Below are positions 1 through 4,944 of a stretch of DNA of 7,611 nt, one piece after another (position 1 is the stretch's first letter; each line of letters opens with the position of its first letter). Both the position numbers and the translations under genes were made by a program. The notes beneath the pieces were generated by a model, which had not been told where the DNA came from, searched no databases, and saw only the letters and a program-made list of their open reading frames with translations. Origin of the DNA: an uncultured bacterium (GTDB lineage: Bacteria; Patescibacteriota; Minisyncoccia; Phycocordibacterales; UBA9973); contig CAITEG010000035.1 in the NCBI GenBank assembly GCA_903891365.1, positions 1 through 7,611 on the forward strand, read 5' to 3'.

Positions 1-131
1 GTTCGCCACTAACTTTAAACGACCTTTGACTTGATATAATCGCATCTCGGGAAAAATAAAGTCCGTTCGACTTGCATGCCTTATCCACGCCGCCAGCGTT
101 CATCCTGAGCTAGGATCAAACTCTACTTAAA
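1..131 (-). rRNA. 16S ribosomal RNA, 5' end (partial, runs off left edge)
   Basis: Read on the minus strand, 124 down to 105 gives AGAGTTTGATCCTAGCTCAG, the universal 27F site near the 16S 5' end, followed by GATGAACGCTGGCGGCGTGG and a GCATGCAAGTCGAACGG block. The left edge reads TTAGTGGCGAAC, the start of the conserved block before GGGTGAGTAA. Only about 130 nt are present and the rest lies to the left of the window. The 5' terminus at about 131 is placed by analogy with E. coli, where AGAG starts at position 8, so it may be off by a few bases. The V1 helix region is short and the pattern resembles Parcubacteria/CPR 16S genes, which is the main basis for the taxonomic guess. Confidence 0.96.
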
Positions 132-320
132 AATAGAACGGAACAAAAGAAAAAATACTTTTGTGTCCTTAAACTGGATTATCGTCTCGCTCGCTGGCGA
201 GACTTACTTATATTTGCGTTGCACCATTAATTCACCTGAATCAATGTGCTGATTAATTTGTGATACAAAACTATATAAATTTCAAAGAAATTAAAACAGC
301 CAGATATACATCAGACTGTA
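132..320 (-). other. 16S rRNA precursor leader with two hairpins
   Basis: This is transcribed leader between the predicted start site near 320 and mature 16S. It holds two clear hairpins. At 184-203, GTCTCGC pairs with GCGAGAC over a 6-nt loop. At 143-164, ACAAAAG pairs with CTTTTGT, with GGA/TCC (140-142/165-167) extending the base after a bulge. They sit where bacterial pre-16S leaders carry processing or folding elements. The partner strand beyond the 16S 3' end is outside the window, so the RNase III-type processing stem cannot be checked. No protein-coding region is seen between 132 and 432. Confidence 0.6.
281..290 (-). promoter_or_regulatory. Possible boxA-like antitermination site in rRNA leader
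   Basis: The minus strand reads TTTCTTTGAA about 30 nt downstream of the predicted rRNA start site, similar to the CTCTTTGAAAA type of boxA found in many rRNA leaders. The match is partial and the call rests mainly on position. No boxB-like partner was identified. Confidence 0.35.
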
Positions 321-326
321 AGGACT

Positions 327-354
327 ATTATATACATATAAATAAAGAAGTCAA
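327..354 (-). promoter_or_regulatory. rRNA operon promoter
   Basis: On the minus strand TTGACT (349-354) lies 16 nt upstream of a perfect TATAAT (327-332). This is the only near-consensus sigma-70 type -35/-10 pair in the region, and it points at 16S with a leader of roughly 190 nt. The predicted start is around 319-321. Strength and position fit a stable RNA operon. Confidence 0.75.
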
Positions 355-381
355 GCGTTTAATCCACATATAAATCCACGT

Positions 382-409
382 AAAAACCCCTTATAAATAA
401 GGGGTTTTT
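382..409 (-). terminator. Palindromic rho-independent terminator of the 104-aa gene
   Basis: AAAAACCCC (382-390) and GGGGTTTTT (401-409) are perfect complements, and the interior TTAT-AA-ATAA extends the palindrome to 13 bp per arm. It starts 24 bp beyond the stop codon of the minus-strand gene at 433-747 and ends before the rRNA promoter, insulating the two. A-runs on one side and T-runs on the other make it able to act in both directions. Confidence 0.85.
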
Positions 410-432
410 GACACAATTACTATTCACACTGA

Positions 433-747
433 TTAAAGGGTCGGATCATCTGGTACAGGACCCCTCTTTTCATTTAAAAATTTTCTTACTTCTTCGTTCT
501 TATGATATATCTCTCCCGCGTTTGATTTAATTATTTTGAATTGTTCAACATTATCATTATCAGAGTACAACTCATCAAAATGCTTTACATTCATACCATC
601 TATATACCACTCTCCATCCTTTTTAATTAATTTATCTGGATGGGCTAAATGATATTTATCAGCGATTTCTCCCTGCTCTTTCAAAAGTTCCTCCTCTGAT
701 TGAAAATTGATATCGAGCTGTTTAGCTATTGGTTGTGATTCTTTCAT
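433..747 (-). CDS. Hypothetical 104-aa acidic protein, orphan
   Basis: I do not recognise a family. The product is small, soluble and very rich in Glu, Asp, Lys and Asn, with no signal peptide, membrane segment or cysteine. Residues 17-32 (QSEEELLKEQGEIADK) look like a charged helix. Residues 41-51 (IKKDGEWYIDG) resemble a short beta-turn-beta, and the C-terminus ends in a Pro/Asp-rich tail (GPVPDDPTL). The reading frame is supported by its own promoter, which ends 7 nt upstream of the ATG, and by a strong terminator just after the stop, so it is a complete monocistronic unit. It has no Shine-Dalgarno sequence and is probably leaderless. It is more AT-rich than the obg operon and lies between the rRNA operon and tRNA-Lys, a typical place for lineage-specific genes. 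That it is a real gene is likely; its function is unknown. Confidence 0.7.
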   Translation of the reverse strand: MKESQPIAKQLDINFQSEEELLKEQGEIADKYHLAHPDKLIKKDGEWYIDGMNVKHFDELYSDNDNVEQFKIIKSNAGEIYHKNEEVRKFLNEKRGPVPDDPTL

Positions 748-754
748 AATATAT

Positions 755-783
755 ATTATACAACTTTCTAATACAGTTTACAA
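755..783 (-). promoter_or_regulatory. Promoter of the 104-aa gene, predicted leaderless
   Basis: On the minus strand TTGTAA (778-783) is separated by 17 nt from a perfect TATAAT (755-760). Only 7 nt (748-754) separate the -10 box from the ATG at 745-747, so transcription should begin at or within a base or two of the start codon. There is no room for a ribosome-binding site. Confidence 0.7.
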
Positions 784-805
784 AATCCCTTTTTTCTGCA
801 ATAAT
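777..805 (+). promoter_or_regulatory. Probable tRNA-Lys promoter, overlapping the divergent one
   Basis: TTTACA (777-782), a 17-nt spacer, then AATAAT (800-805) preceded by TGC (797-799), an extended -10. The predicted start near 812 gives a leader of about 20 nt before the tRNA. The -35 hexamer occupies practically the same bases as the -35 of the minus-strand promoter at 778-783. A TATACA at 825-830 is closer to the tRNA but would start transcription inside it. Confidence 0.5.
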
Positions 806-833
806 TACAAAAGTTTTAGAAAGCTATACAGAT

Positions 834-906
834 GCCCTGTTAGCTCAGCTGGTAGAGCAGCTCCCTCTTAAGGAGATGGTCGGGGGTTCGATCCCCTCAC
901 GGGGCA
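834..906 (+). tRNA. tRNA-Lys (anticodon CUU)
   Basis: A full cloverleaf of 73 nt can be drawn. Acceptor GCCCTGT (834-840) pairs with ACGGGGC (899-905) with one T-G pair. D-stem GCTC/GAGC is 843-846/855-858. Anticodon stem 860-864/872-876 encloses loop CTCTTAA with CTT at 867-869. T-stem GGGGG/CCCTC encloses TTCGATC at 887-893. The discriminator is A906 and the 3' CCA is not encoded. The outermost anticodon-stem pair is a G860-A876 mismatch. The CUU anticodon reads AAG lysine codons. The 3' acceptor strand is also part of the long palindrome that follows. Confidence 0.95.
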
Positions 907-955
907 CATAAAATAAAAACCTGTCGAAAGACAAGGTTTTTATTTTATGTGCCCC
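901..955 (+). terminator. Very long palindromic terminator fused to the tRNA 3' end
   Basis: The arm at 901-922 is exactly complementary, over 22 bases, to the arm at 934-955. The tip adds GTC-GAAA-GAC (923-932), a GNRA-type tetraloop, with one bulged A. The distal core ACC...GGT followed by TTTTTATTTT (937-946) is an ordinary intrinsic terminator for the tRNA. The proximal part is unusual: its left arm begins with GGGGCA, the last six bases of tRNA-Lys, so the right arm ends in an inverted copy (TGCCCC) of the acceptor strand. Confidence 0.8.
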
Positions 956-958
956 ATA

Positions 959-980
959 GCAAGACAACTGCTTGTCTTGC
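959..980. repeat. Hairpin preceding structured repeat copy 1
   Basis: GCAAGACAA (959-967) pairs perfectly with TTGTCTTGC (972-980) over a CTGC loop. The CTTGTCT string in its right arm recurs at 1134-1140, just before repeat copy 2, which suggests that it belongs to the repeated unit. There is no T-run after it, so it is not an obvious terminator. Confidence 0.6.
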
Positions 981-982
981 GT

Positions 983-1063
983 GGAGGGAGCGAAAAGCTT
1001 TTCGTTTTTCGGTGCTAACCGAAACGAAAAGGTATACTGTTCTCGTAGAGAAAGATTCCCTCC
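983..1063. repeat. Structured repeat, copy 1 (possible ncRNA or REP-like element)
   Basis: The outer stem GGAGGGA (983-989) pairs with TCCCTCC (1057-1063). It encloses GCGAAAAG, a long hairpin CTTTTCG...CGAAAAG (998-1004/1025-1031) topped by CGGT-GCTA-ACCG (1010-1021), and a short TTCTC-GTA-GAGAA hairpin (1040-1052). Copy 2, about 160 bp downstream, keeps the order of elements. Shared strings are GGAGCGAAAA versus GGAAGCGAAAA, CTTTTC, GAAAAGG, TATACTG versus TGTACTG, and TCCCTCCAT. It is non-coding in this copy, since the frame corresponding to copy 2 stops at TAA 1016-1018. Strand of action, and whether it works as RNA or single-stranded DNA, are not known. Confidence 0.65.
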
Positions 1064-1067
1064 ATAA

Positions 1068-1116
1068 GTCAGGGTCGTAAAATTTTTTCAGTGACGACTA
1101 AAAAAATATTCCTGAC
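1068..1116. repeat. Nested hairpin between the two repeat copies
   Basis: GTCAGG (1068-1073) pairs with CCTGAC (1111-1116), and immediately inside GTCGT (1074-1078) pairs with ACGAC (1094-1098). An alternative pairing of the T-run 1083-1088 with the A-run 1100-1106 competes with this fold. The first strand follows directly after copy 1. Copy 2 has a remnant TTCAGG at the same place (1271-1276) with no matching partner, so this hairpin may be the end of the repeat unit and be truncated in copy 2. Confidence 0.5.
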
Positions 1117-1129
1117 CAAATATAAAAAC

Positions 1130-1276
1130 CTTCCTTGTCTGAAGGAAGCGAAAACCTTTTCCGTGTGAGTGTACTCGCGAATGGAAAAGGTGTACTGAAC
1201 TTGCGAATGAGTACATTCGCCTACTGGGTTTGGTTCGATAAGGCTACTAACGGTCCCTCCATTAAGACTGTTCAGG
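1130..1276. repeat. Structured repeat, copy 2 (longer, diverged)
   Basis: It begins with CTTCCTT/AAGGAAG (1130-1136/1142-1148), then GCGAAAA. Next comes a hairpin CCTTTTCC/GGAAAAGG (1155-1162/1183-1190) topped by GTGAG-TGTA-CTCGC (1165-1178). After TGTACTG comes a further hairpin GCGAATG-AGTA-CATTCGC (1203-1220), extendable by AACTT/GGGTT. It ends in TCCCTCCATTAAG (1254-1266) and TTCAGG. The main hairpin matches copy 1 in position and in base-pair pattern but differs in sequence. Its 3' end abuts the -10 region of the following gene. It is visibly more GC-rich than the gene it precedes. The frame through it is open in one direction, but I consider that accidental. Confidence 0.65.
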
Positions 1277-1290
1277 TTTATAATAAATCT

Positions 1291-1299
1291 TGCTATAAT
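1291..1299 (+). promoter_or_regulatory. Extended -10 promoter of the 357-aa gene
   Basis: TGCTATAAT is a perfect extended -10 (TGn plus TATAAT at 1294-1299). It lies 6 nt before the ATG at 1306. There is no good -35; the position is occupied by TTCAGG, the end of repeat copy 2. The placement predicts a leaderless mRNA, and it also decides the start codon, because an upstream TTG start at 1135 would put the promoter inside the gene. Confidence 0.7.
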
Positions 1300-1305
1300 C
1301 TCAAT

Positions 1306-2379
1306 ATGGAAAATTTTAACCCAAATGAATATAGAAATGATCTTGCTTCAAGATTAAAGGAATCTCGATCTAAGGGAGAAACAGGAAAATTAGAAGCAAA
1401 AAATATGCTTTCTGAAGCTCAAAGTACTGATGAATACCAAATATTAAAAGATGTAAAAAAATATAAGAACAAAATTATTAAAAAGACAGGAGAAATTAAA
1501 AGTTTTGAAAAAGAAAATCAAGAGTTAGATCTAGCCATGGAAAAGTTCGGTTTTGATGTCATAGATATATCAAACAAAATACCAAAAGAAATCAATTTAC
1601 TCATAGAACAATATAAAATTTCTGGGGATAAATTAACTGAAACAGATGGGTTGGTAGAAAAATTTATTGATAAAATTACTGATAATAAATATTTATGTGG
1701 GAAATATCTAAACCATACATCAAGATATAATCCTCATTATAATGATAAAGAAAGGGAAAATAATCAAGAAAATGAAAATTTCTTTGATAAGAAAAAGTCA
1801 TTTTTAACACAAATCAATGTTGATGGTCAGTTTTATTTTTCAGCTGGAAAAAATGGTTTTATAAATATAAATAGACCTCTTATGATTTTTTCAAAAGAAA
1901 ACCCCAACTTCACCGCTTTTCTTTTATCTGAACTCTTAGATCACCATACACATCTTGAACCAAAAACACGTTCTTTTATTGAAGAAGAATATATTTATAA
2001 AAATTCTGCTAGTTTAGAACAAGTTATTGAAGCTCTTAAAAATGATAAAATAATTAATAAAATAATTTCTGAAAAAACTAAAATTATTTATAACGACAAA
2101 GGAGAAAAAACCTATCACATTTCGGATTTAGGATATCATTCACAATATGCACCATCTATTGTTTCCTTTTTAGTACTTACCGACCAAGAAGCAGCGTTCA
2201 GTAATTATAATAGCGGTGTCATGATAAATGGTGGTCATGAAATTAGCTCAATGATTGATAGTGGTCTTTTCAAAATGAAGGGTGAACCTTTTTCATTTGC
2301 TACTCTTTCAGACACTATAGTAGATTTGCCTAGTCATAGAATGTACAAGTTTAATAAAGAAAAATTTTTAAAAAATTAA
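1306..2379 (+). CDS. Hypothetical 357-aa protein, lineage-specific
   Basis: I do not recognise the family. The N-terminus (FNPNEYRNDLASRLKESR, residues 4-21) and residues to about 75 are strongly charged and helix-prone, probably coiled-coil. A Asn/Glu/Lys-rich linker follows (145-165). The second half is more globular, with a beta-rich stretch at 166-196, a helical segment with LDHHTHLE (201-208), and a hydrophobic segment at 282-292 that looks buried rather than membrane-spanning. The HHxH cluster could bind metal, but nothing else supports an enzyme call. There is no signal peptide. The frame is open further upstream to a TTG at 1135, but that extension runs through the structured repeat. 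The ATG 6 nt after TGCTATAAT is preferred. No Shine-Dalgarno sequence is present. It is clearly more AT-rich than the convergent obg operon, which suggests accessory or acquired DNA. It ends at a shared terminator. Confidence 0.75.
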   Translation: MENFNPNEYRNDLASRLKESRSKGETGKLEAKNMLSEAQSTDEYQILKDVKKYKNKIIKKTGEIKSFEKENQELDLAMEKFGFDVIDISNKIPKEINLLIEQYKISGDKLTETDGLVEKFIDKITDNKYLCGKYLNHTSRYNPHYNDKERENNQENENFFDKKKSFLTQINVDGQFYFSAGKNGFININRPLMIFSKENPNFTAFLLSELLDHHTHLEPKTRSFIEEEYIYKNSASLEQVIEALKNDKIINKIISEKTKIIYNDKGEKTYHISDLGYHSQYAPSIVSFLVLTDQEAAFSNYNSGVMINGGHEISSMIDSGLFKMKGEPFSFATLSDTIVDLPSHRMYKFNKEKFLKN

Positions 2380-2383
2380 TCAT

Positions 2384-2412
2384 AAAAAGCACTCATATAA
2401 CGAGTGCTTTTT
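2384..2412. terminator. Bidirectional terminator between convergent genes
   Basis: AAAAAGCACTC (2384-2394) and GAGTGCTTTTT (2402-2412) form an 11-bp stem with a 7-nt loop, followed by T-runs in both directions. It begins 5 bp after the stop of the 357-aa gene and touches the TAA of obg (2412-2414), so one hairpin serves both convergent units. Confidence 0.88.
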
Positions 2413-3413
2413 TATTTCCTCAACATTTTTACAAGCCCGTCTATAAGCTTCTTCACTGACTTATCATCATATAAAGAAAGTGTAAGAACTACACCACCCA
2501 GTTTTTCAAATTCTTTTTTAATTTTCTCAATCTTTTTCTCGCCTGCCCCGTTGGAAGTACCCTTTCCTGCGGGGTCTGTCATAATGTCAGTCTTGGTCAA
2601 GATTATTACTTCCTTCTTTTCTAGAAGTGCCTTATCATACGCACCAAGTTCTTTGCGAATCTCTTTATAAGCTTTCATAGGGTTCTCGTTCTCAAGAGAC
2701 ACGAGGTGTGCAAGCATACGAGTACGCTTTATATGTCTTAAGAATTTTATACCGAGGCCTTTGCCTTTTGAAGCACCTTCGATAAGTCCTGGAATATCAG
2801 CAATAATGTGCCCGTGAAAATCCCCTAGATTTGGATCAAGAGTTGTGAACTGGTAGCTACCGATCTTTGCATCAGCATTGGTAATAGCATTTAAGAGTGA
2901 AGACTTCCCTGCATTTGGAAGACCGATAAGACCTATCTCAGCAAAAAGCTGGAGCTCCACTTTGAAGTTCCCTTCTTCTCCTGTCTTGCCTTTTGTAGCA
3001 GTCGTCGGAGTTGTATTGATAGAAGTTTTGAATTGTTCATTCCCATAGCCACCCATTCCTCCTTTGAGAAGAAGTTCTTTCTGTCCTACTTCTTCGAGAG
3101 AGACAGATGCTCCACTCTCTACATTTGTAATAACAGATCCAAGCGGTAGTTCTATATATAAGTCGAGGCCATCTTTACCATGACGACTTCCTCCTGCACC
3201 CTCAAAGCCATCATTCCCGCGCCATTCTTTTTTATGTTTGTATTTAGAAAGTATATGGACATCCTGAACAGCGATAGCATAGATGCTACCTCCTCGTCCA
3301 CCATCACCACCGTTGGGTCCACCTTTGTCTATGAACTTCTCACGACGCCAGCGAACAACCCCGTCTCCACCGCGGCCTGCTTTTGCAAAAAATTTTATTT
3401 CATCTATAAACAT
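2412..3413 (-). CDS. obg: GTPase Obg/CgtA (ribosome assembly), OCT domain lacking
   Basis: Obg is a conserved GTPase that binds the large ribosomal subunit late in assembly and links growth to nucleotide status. The glycine-rich Obg fold is obvious at residues 1-158 (FIDEIKFFAKAGRGGDG, then GGPNGGDGGRGG at 31-42). It is followed by the G domain: G1 GLPNAGKS 164-171, switch I YQFTT 187-191, G3 DIPG 206-209, G4 TKTD 273-276 and a G5-like SLYDD 313-317. At 333 aa it stops straight after the G domain and lacks the C-terminal OCT extension found in some homologues. G4 has Thr in place of the usual Asn of NKxD. It is the last gene of the five-gene minus operon, 14 nt after the MYG1-like gene. There is no Shine-Dalgarno sequence; TATAAA lies 4 nt before the ATG and might add a local start. 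Confidence 0.97.
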   Translation of the reverse strand: MFIDEIKFFAKAGRGGDGVVRWRREKFIDKGGPNGGDGGRGGSIYAIAVQDVHILSKYKHKKEWRGNDGFEGAGGSRHGKDGLDLYIELPLGSVITNVESGASVSLEEVGQKELLLKGGMGGYGNEQFKTSINTTPTTATKGKTGEEGNFKVELQLFAEIGLIGLPNAGKSSLLNAITNADAKIGSYQFTTLDPNLGDFHGHIIADIPGLIEGASKGKGLGIKFLRHIKRTRMLAHLVSLENENPMKAYKEIRKELGAYDKALLEKKEVIILTKTDIMTDPAGKGTSNGAGEKKIEKIKKEFEKLGGVVLTLSLYDDKSVKKLIDGLVKMLRK

Positions 3414-3427
3414 ATTGTTTATACAAC

Positions 3428-4315
3428 TTACGCTATTAATGCCTTTTTTACAAGCTCTATAATTCCTTCTTTAGATTTAGCTACAATTAAAAATCTACCA
3501 TTGTGACAAAAGATTGCATCAGAGACACCTGAGGCTTTGACCATCTCTTCATCTCTTTTCCCCGCCCAAGCTTCTGGAAATGATTTTCTCGTCTCGAATT
3601 TATACTTCTCTTTACGAACTGCTTCTGCTCGCCAGGTATCACCTTTCTTTGAGACTACATATAGAGGCTCACTGTATTCGTTTATCGTCTCATACCAAGG
3701 GTAAGAATCATCGAAGATGATAACCCTCTTGTCTTCTGCTTCTTCATAAGCTTTCTTTACTATAGACTCTGATGCAAATGAATCTCTTGTTTTAATTATT
3801 TCTCTATTTAAAATCTGAACAACAAAAGGAACAAGTTTTATAAAACAAGCATCATAATCCTGTTCTTCTTTCCAACTTGGTCGAAAATTAAAAAATATAT
3901 CTTGAATAGTATACGGAGCAACTTCCCCTTTCACTTCAAAAAGATTTATACCATTATCATTCGCATCTATCGCCTGGACTAATCTCTCATCAATTCTTTT
4001 TGCAACTTCTCCCCCACCACAAATCTTTTCTCCATACTCTTTCCAAACAAGACCGAAAGATGAATAAGGAATACCATTTGATCTTGCTCCAGCACCACCT
4101 TCTTGATGATGATCAAATCTATTTATCTTAGGATCATAAATACCTCCAACATCATAGACATAATCTCCTTCCAAAAATAATTTCTCATCTCTGGTACGAA
4201 TTATTTTAATATTCCCATTATTAAGTATTGAGAGTGTGGCAGTTGCAAAAAGGTCATCGGCGTGAAAGGACATGTTGTGGGTCACACATATTTTCTTTTT
4301 TGTAAAAAATGACAT
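3428..4315 (-). CDS. MYG1/UPF0160-family metal-dependent hydrolase (putative exonuclease)
   Basis: The 295-aa product has the hallmark motifs of the MYG1 (UPF0160) family, which is related to DHH phosphoesterases. These are THNMSFHADD (12-21, metal-ligand His18, Asp20, Asp21), YDVGGIYD (54-61), RFDHH (66-70, the DHH signature), and AIDANDNG (115-122). A C-terminal SGVSDAIFCHNGRF block (262-275) also matches the family's end region. Eukaryotic MYG1 is reported to be a 3'-5' RNA exonuclease acting on rRNA and mRNA precursors; bacterial members are poorly studied, so RNA processing is an inference. All predicted metal ligands are present and the length is typical. It is followed by obg after 14 nt and preceded by the DedA-like gene with a 3-nt gap, so it is very likely co-transcribed. 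The cytoplasm is expected, since there is no signal or membrane segment. Confidence 0.88.
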   Translation of the reverse strand: MSFFTKKKICVTHNMSFHADDLFATATLSILNNGNIKIIRTRDEKLFLEGDYVYDVGGIYDPKINRFDHHQEGGAGARSNGIPYSSFGLVWKEYGEKICGGGEVAKRIDERLVQAIDANDNGINLFEVKGEVAPYTIQDIFFNFRPSWKEEQDYDACFIKLVPFVVQILNREIIKTRDSFASESIVKKAYEEAEDKRVIIFDDSYPWYETINEYSEPLYVVSKKGDTWRAEAVRKEKYKFETRKSFPEAWAGKRDEEMVKASGVSDAIFCHNGRFLIVAKSKEGIIELVKKALIA

Positions 4316-4318
4316 ATA

Positions 4319-4939
4319 TTATTCTTCGTATTCATGGAACTCTTTAATAGTAAACAATTCAACAATAAAAGCAATGAGTCTCTCTACTATGAAGAATAGA
4401 ATGAAGTAGATGAGGATAAGCCCCAAGAACTTGCGAACATCTCGACTAATAGAGAGAGCGGTATAACCGAAAGCATGACCGAGACCGATGAAGCATATAG
4501 ACCACAATATAAGACTAAGAGCTTCAGCCTTCATATATATCTTAAGAGAAATATTTTTATAACCAGAGAAAACGACAGTGAACCAACCAATACCGAGAAT
4601 AAAAAATCTAGAAATGAAGATAGACCAAAATGGACGCTCTTTGAAACGAGGAAGGAAGTAAGAAACTCTCCTCTCTATCTTGCCCATGAAAGGCCTATGA
4701 GAATGATGCTTATTCAAATAGAAGCCTATCACATATCCGAGTAAGGACTTCGTTGCCCCTCCAAGAAGAACAAAAATAAAAGCTAGAAAAAAATTCAAAG
4801 ATCCAAGAAAAGAGAAAATCCCAGCAAAAATAACCACGATCTCACCCTCTATTATTACTCCTAAGAAAATAATCAGATAAGCGATGACTGCATGTACTTC
4901 AACGAAATGTCGTATGACTGAGATAGAAATATGCTCCAT
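4319..4939 (-). CDS. DedA-family (VTT-domain) membrane protein
   Basis: This 206-aa polytopic membrane protein follows the DedA/SNARE-associated (VTT) pattern. It has a hydrophobic helix with the IEGE acidic motif (30-33), AG at 39-40, then GGATKSLLGYVIGFYLNK (60-77) before a basic loop, and re-entrant-like FISRFFILGIGWF (108-120). Two or three further helices lie at roughly 137-155 and 170-195. Known DedA proteins are membrane transporters or scramblases, for example for undecaprenyl phosphate or phospholipids, that support envelope integrity. Here the RF-x-PG-x-R signature is altered: Arg111 is kept, but the Pro and the second Arg are absent. It is therefore a divergent member whose activity may differ. 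It sits between the holin-like gene (5-nt gap) and the MYG1-like gene (3-nt gap), in the middle of the operon. No ribosome-binding site is visible. Confidence 0.85.
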   Translation of the reverse strand: MEHISISVIRHFVEVHAVIAYLIIFLGVIIEGEIVVIFAGIFSFLGSLNFFLAFIFVLLGGATKSLLGYVIGFYLNKHHSHRPFMGKIERRVSYFLPRFKERPFWSIFISRFFILGIGWFTVVFSGYKNISLKIYMKAEALSLILWSICFIGLGHAFGYTALSISRDVRKFLGLILIYFILFFIVERLIAFIVELFTIKEFHEYEE

Positions 4940-4944
4940 ATATA

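Noticed and set aside
834..955. tRNA-Lys 3' end as a phage or island attachment site
   Set aside because: The only copy of the tRNA end is an inverted one in the terminator stem. No direct repeat and no integrase is seen in the window.
956..1280. Hairpin block as a CRISPR array, retron msr/msd or integron attC cluster
   Set aside because: There are only two diverged units with no regular spacers, no reverse transcriptase or cas gene nearby, and no convincing paired attC core sites. A structured repeat or ncRNA fits better.
956..1280. Known housekeeping RNA (tmRNA, RNase P RNA, SRP RNA, 6S) in the hairpin block
   Set aside because: None of their hallmark sequences is present, and a tandem pair of related units is not expected for them.
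3180..3506. Plus-strand open frame antisense to obg and the MYG1-like gene
   Set aside because: Shadow of two well-supported genes; the low-complexity Ser/Thr-rich translation has no domain.
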